The notes under the pieces are model-generated. The model had not been told where the DNA came from. It did not search any database and was given only the letters and a program-made list of their open reading frames with translations. The position numbers and the translations under genes are program-made. From the NCBI GenBank assembly GCA_036407035.1, contig DASXAA010000064.1, positions 1 to 64,000 of the forward strand: 64,000 bases of DNA, in the 5' to 3' direction. Of the stretch, positions 63,634-64,000 are shown one piece after another (the stretch's first letter is position 1; every line of letters starts with the position of its first letter). This DNA comes from JACVRW01 sp036407035 (GTDB lineage Bacteria; Actinomycetota; Thermoleophilia; Solirubrobacterales; Thermoleophilaceae).

Positions 63634-64000
63634 CCGCCCAGCTCCAGCTCGGCCTCGGCGTTGCGGATGATCTGGTTGCCGCCCTGCTCGGCGACGGTCT
63701 CGACCACCACGCTCCCGTCGCGCTCCTCCTTCACGCTGCCGGTCACCGTGATCTCCTGCTCGGGGAAGCCCGTGCCGCGGAACTGGACCGAGAGCCGCCT
63801 CAGCGCGCGCGGGTCGCCGCCGGCGGCGGCCGAGGCCGCCCGCGCCACCTGGGCCATGGTGTAGAGGCCGTGCAGGATGTTCCCGGGCAGGCCGACCTGC
63901 TTCGCGAACTCCGGGTCGATGTGGATCGGGTTGAAGTCGCCCGACGCGCCGGCGTAGCGGTGCGGCAGGTACTTGTCCGGCGTGACCTTGAGGTCCACCT
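63630..64000 (-). CDS. MaoC-like (R)-specific hydratase/dehydratase, cut by window edge
   Basis: At least 123 residues; the start lies at or beyond the window end. The hydratase 2 motif YAGASGDFNPIHIDPEFA contains the catalytic Asp and His. LPGNILHGLYTMAQVARA and the hot-dog fold tail follow. MaoC proteins hydrate enoyl-CoA or act as one domain of larger dehydratases. Stop TAG at 63630-63632 overlaps the MBL stop (convergent). Confidence 0.88.
   Translation of the reverse strand, partial: VDLKVTPDKYLPHRYAGASGDFNPIHIDPEFAKQVGLPGNILHGLYTMAQVARAASAAAGGDPRALRRLSVQFRGTGFPEQEITVTGSVKEERDGSVVVETVAEQGGNQIIRNAEAELELGG

Overview
High-GC (about 70 percent), almost fully coding DNA, with frequent GTG/TTG starts, 4-base start/stop overlaps, hrcA-dnaJ-prmA, a hisIE-trp cluster and class-typical lipoproteins. 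This points to an actinobacterium, and the gene style recalls Thermoleophilia (Solirubrobacterales/Gaiellales). The class assignment is inference. No rRNA, tRNA, IS element, prophage or CRISPR array was seen.

1-22,500: an accessory catabolic region. A plus-strand operon (125-4259) encodes two divergent M24-fold proteins, two AhpD/carboxymuconolactone-decarboxylase-like proteins and a FabL-like SDR. The first AhpD-like gene is interrupted only by an in-frame UGA at the second position of its CxxC motif. A bacterial SECIS-like hairpin follows at the right distance, so it is a strong selenoprotein candidate. A 13.7-kb minus-strand unit (18404 down to 4685) encodes a branched-chain-type ABC importer (with a fused LivM-LivG), a DMT transporter, an amidohydrolase, an FAD oxidoreductase, a three-subunit molybdenum hydroxylase and two hydrolases related to 2,6-dihydroxypseudooxynicotine hydrolase. 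A LacI-type regulator (18605-19645) and a TPP-dependent 2-oxoacid dehydrogenase E1 pair (20379-22453) follow. Palindromic LacI-type operators lie before the plus operon, the ABC/Mo-hydroxylase unit, lacI itself and the E1 pair, so the region looks like one regulon for uptake and oxidation of an unknown, possibly N-heterocyclic or aromatic, compound.

22,900-37,700: core metabolism. It holds DNA polymerase I, a secreted M1 peptidase, an ACT-domain malic enzyme, a TIGR01777 epimerase, a second complete branched-chain-type ABC importer plus an extra binding protein, and a phosphofructokinase with the residue signature of PPi-dependent enzymes.

37,600-51,400: tryptophan biosynthesis, trpEGDC (after hisIE) and trpFBA, separated by a MoxR/DUF58/transglutaminase block and an HtrA protease.

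51,400-64,000: GNAT-era-ybeY-phoH, with phoH carrying a class 3 intein with LAGLIDADG motifs; a YqeY protein; a Phd/VapC toxin-antitoxin pair whose operator abuts the start codon; a cyclase/antiporter divergent pair; hrcA-dnaJ-prmA; an HxlR regulator divergent from an MBL hydrolase; and a MaoC-like dehydratase cut by the window edge. Three genes (ybeY, prmA, possibly trpD) appear to start at CTG inside a CTGA overlap.

Unusual sequence outside genes: a 147-bp dispersed repeat with a long hairpin (two copies), a second family of TCGA-rich palindromes, a 34-bp tandem repeat, and strong hairpins between binding-protein and permease genes in both ABC operons.
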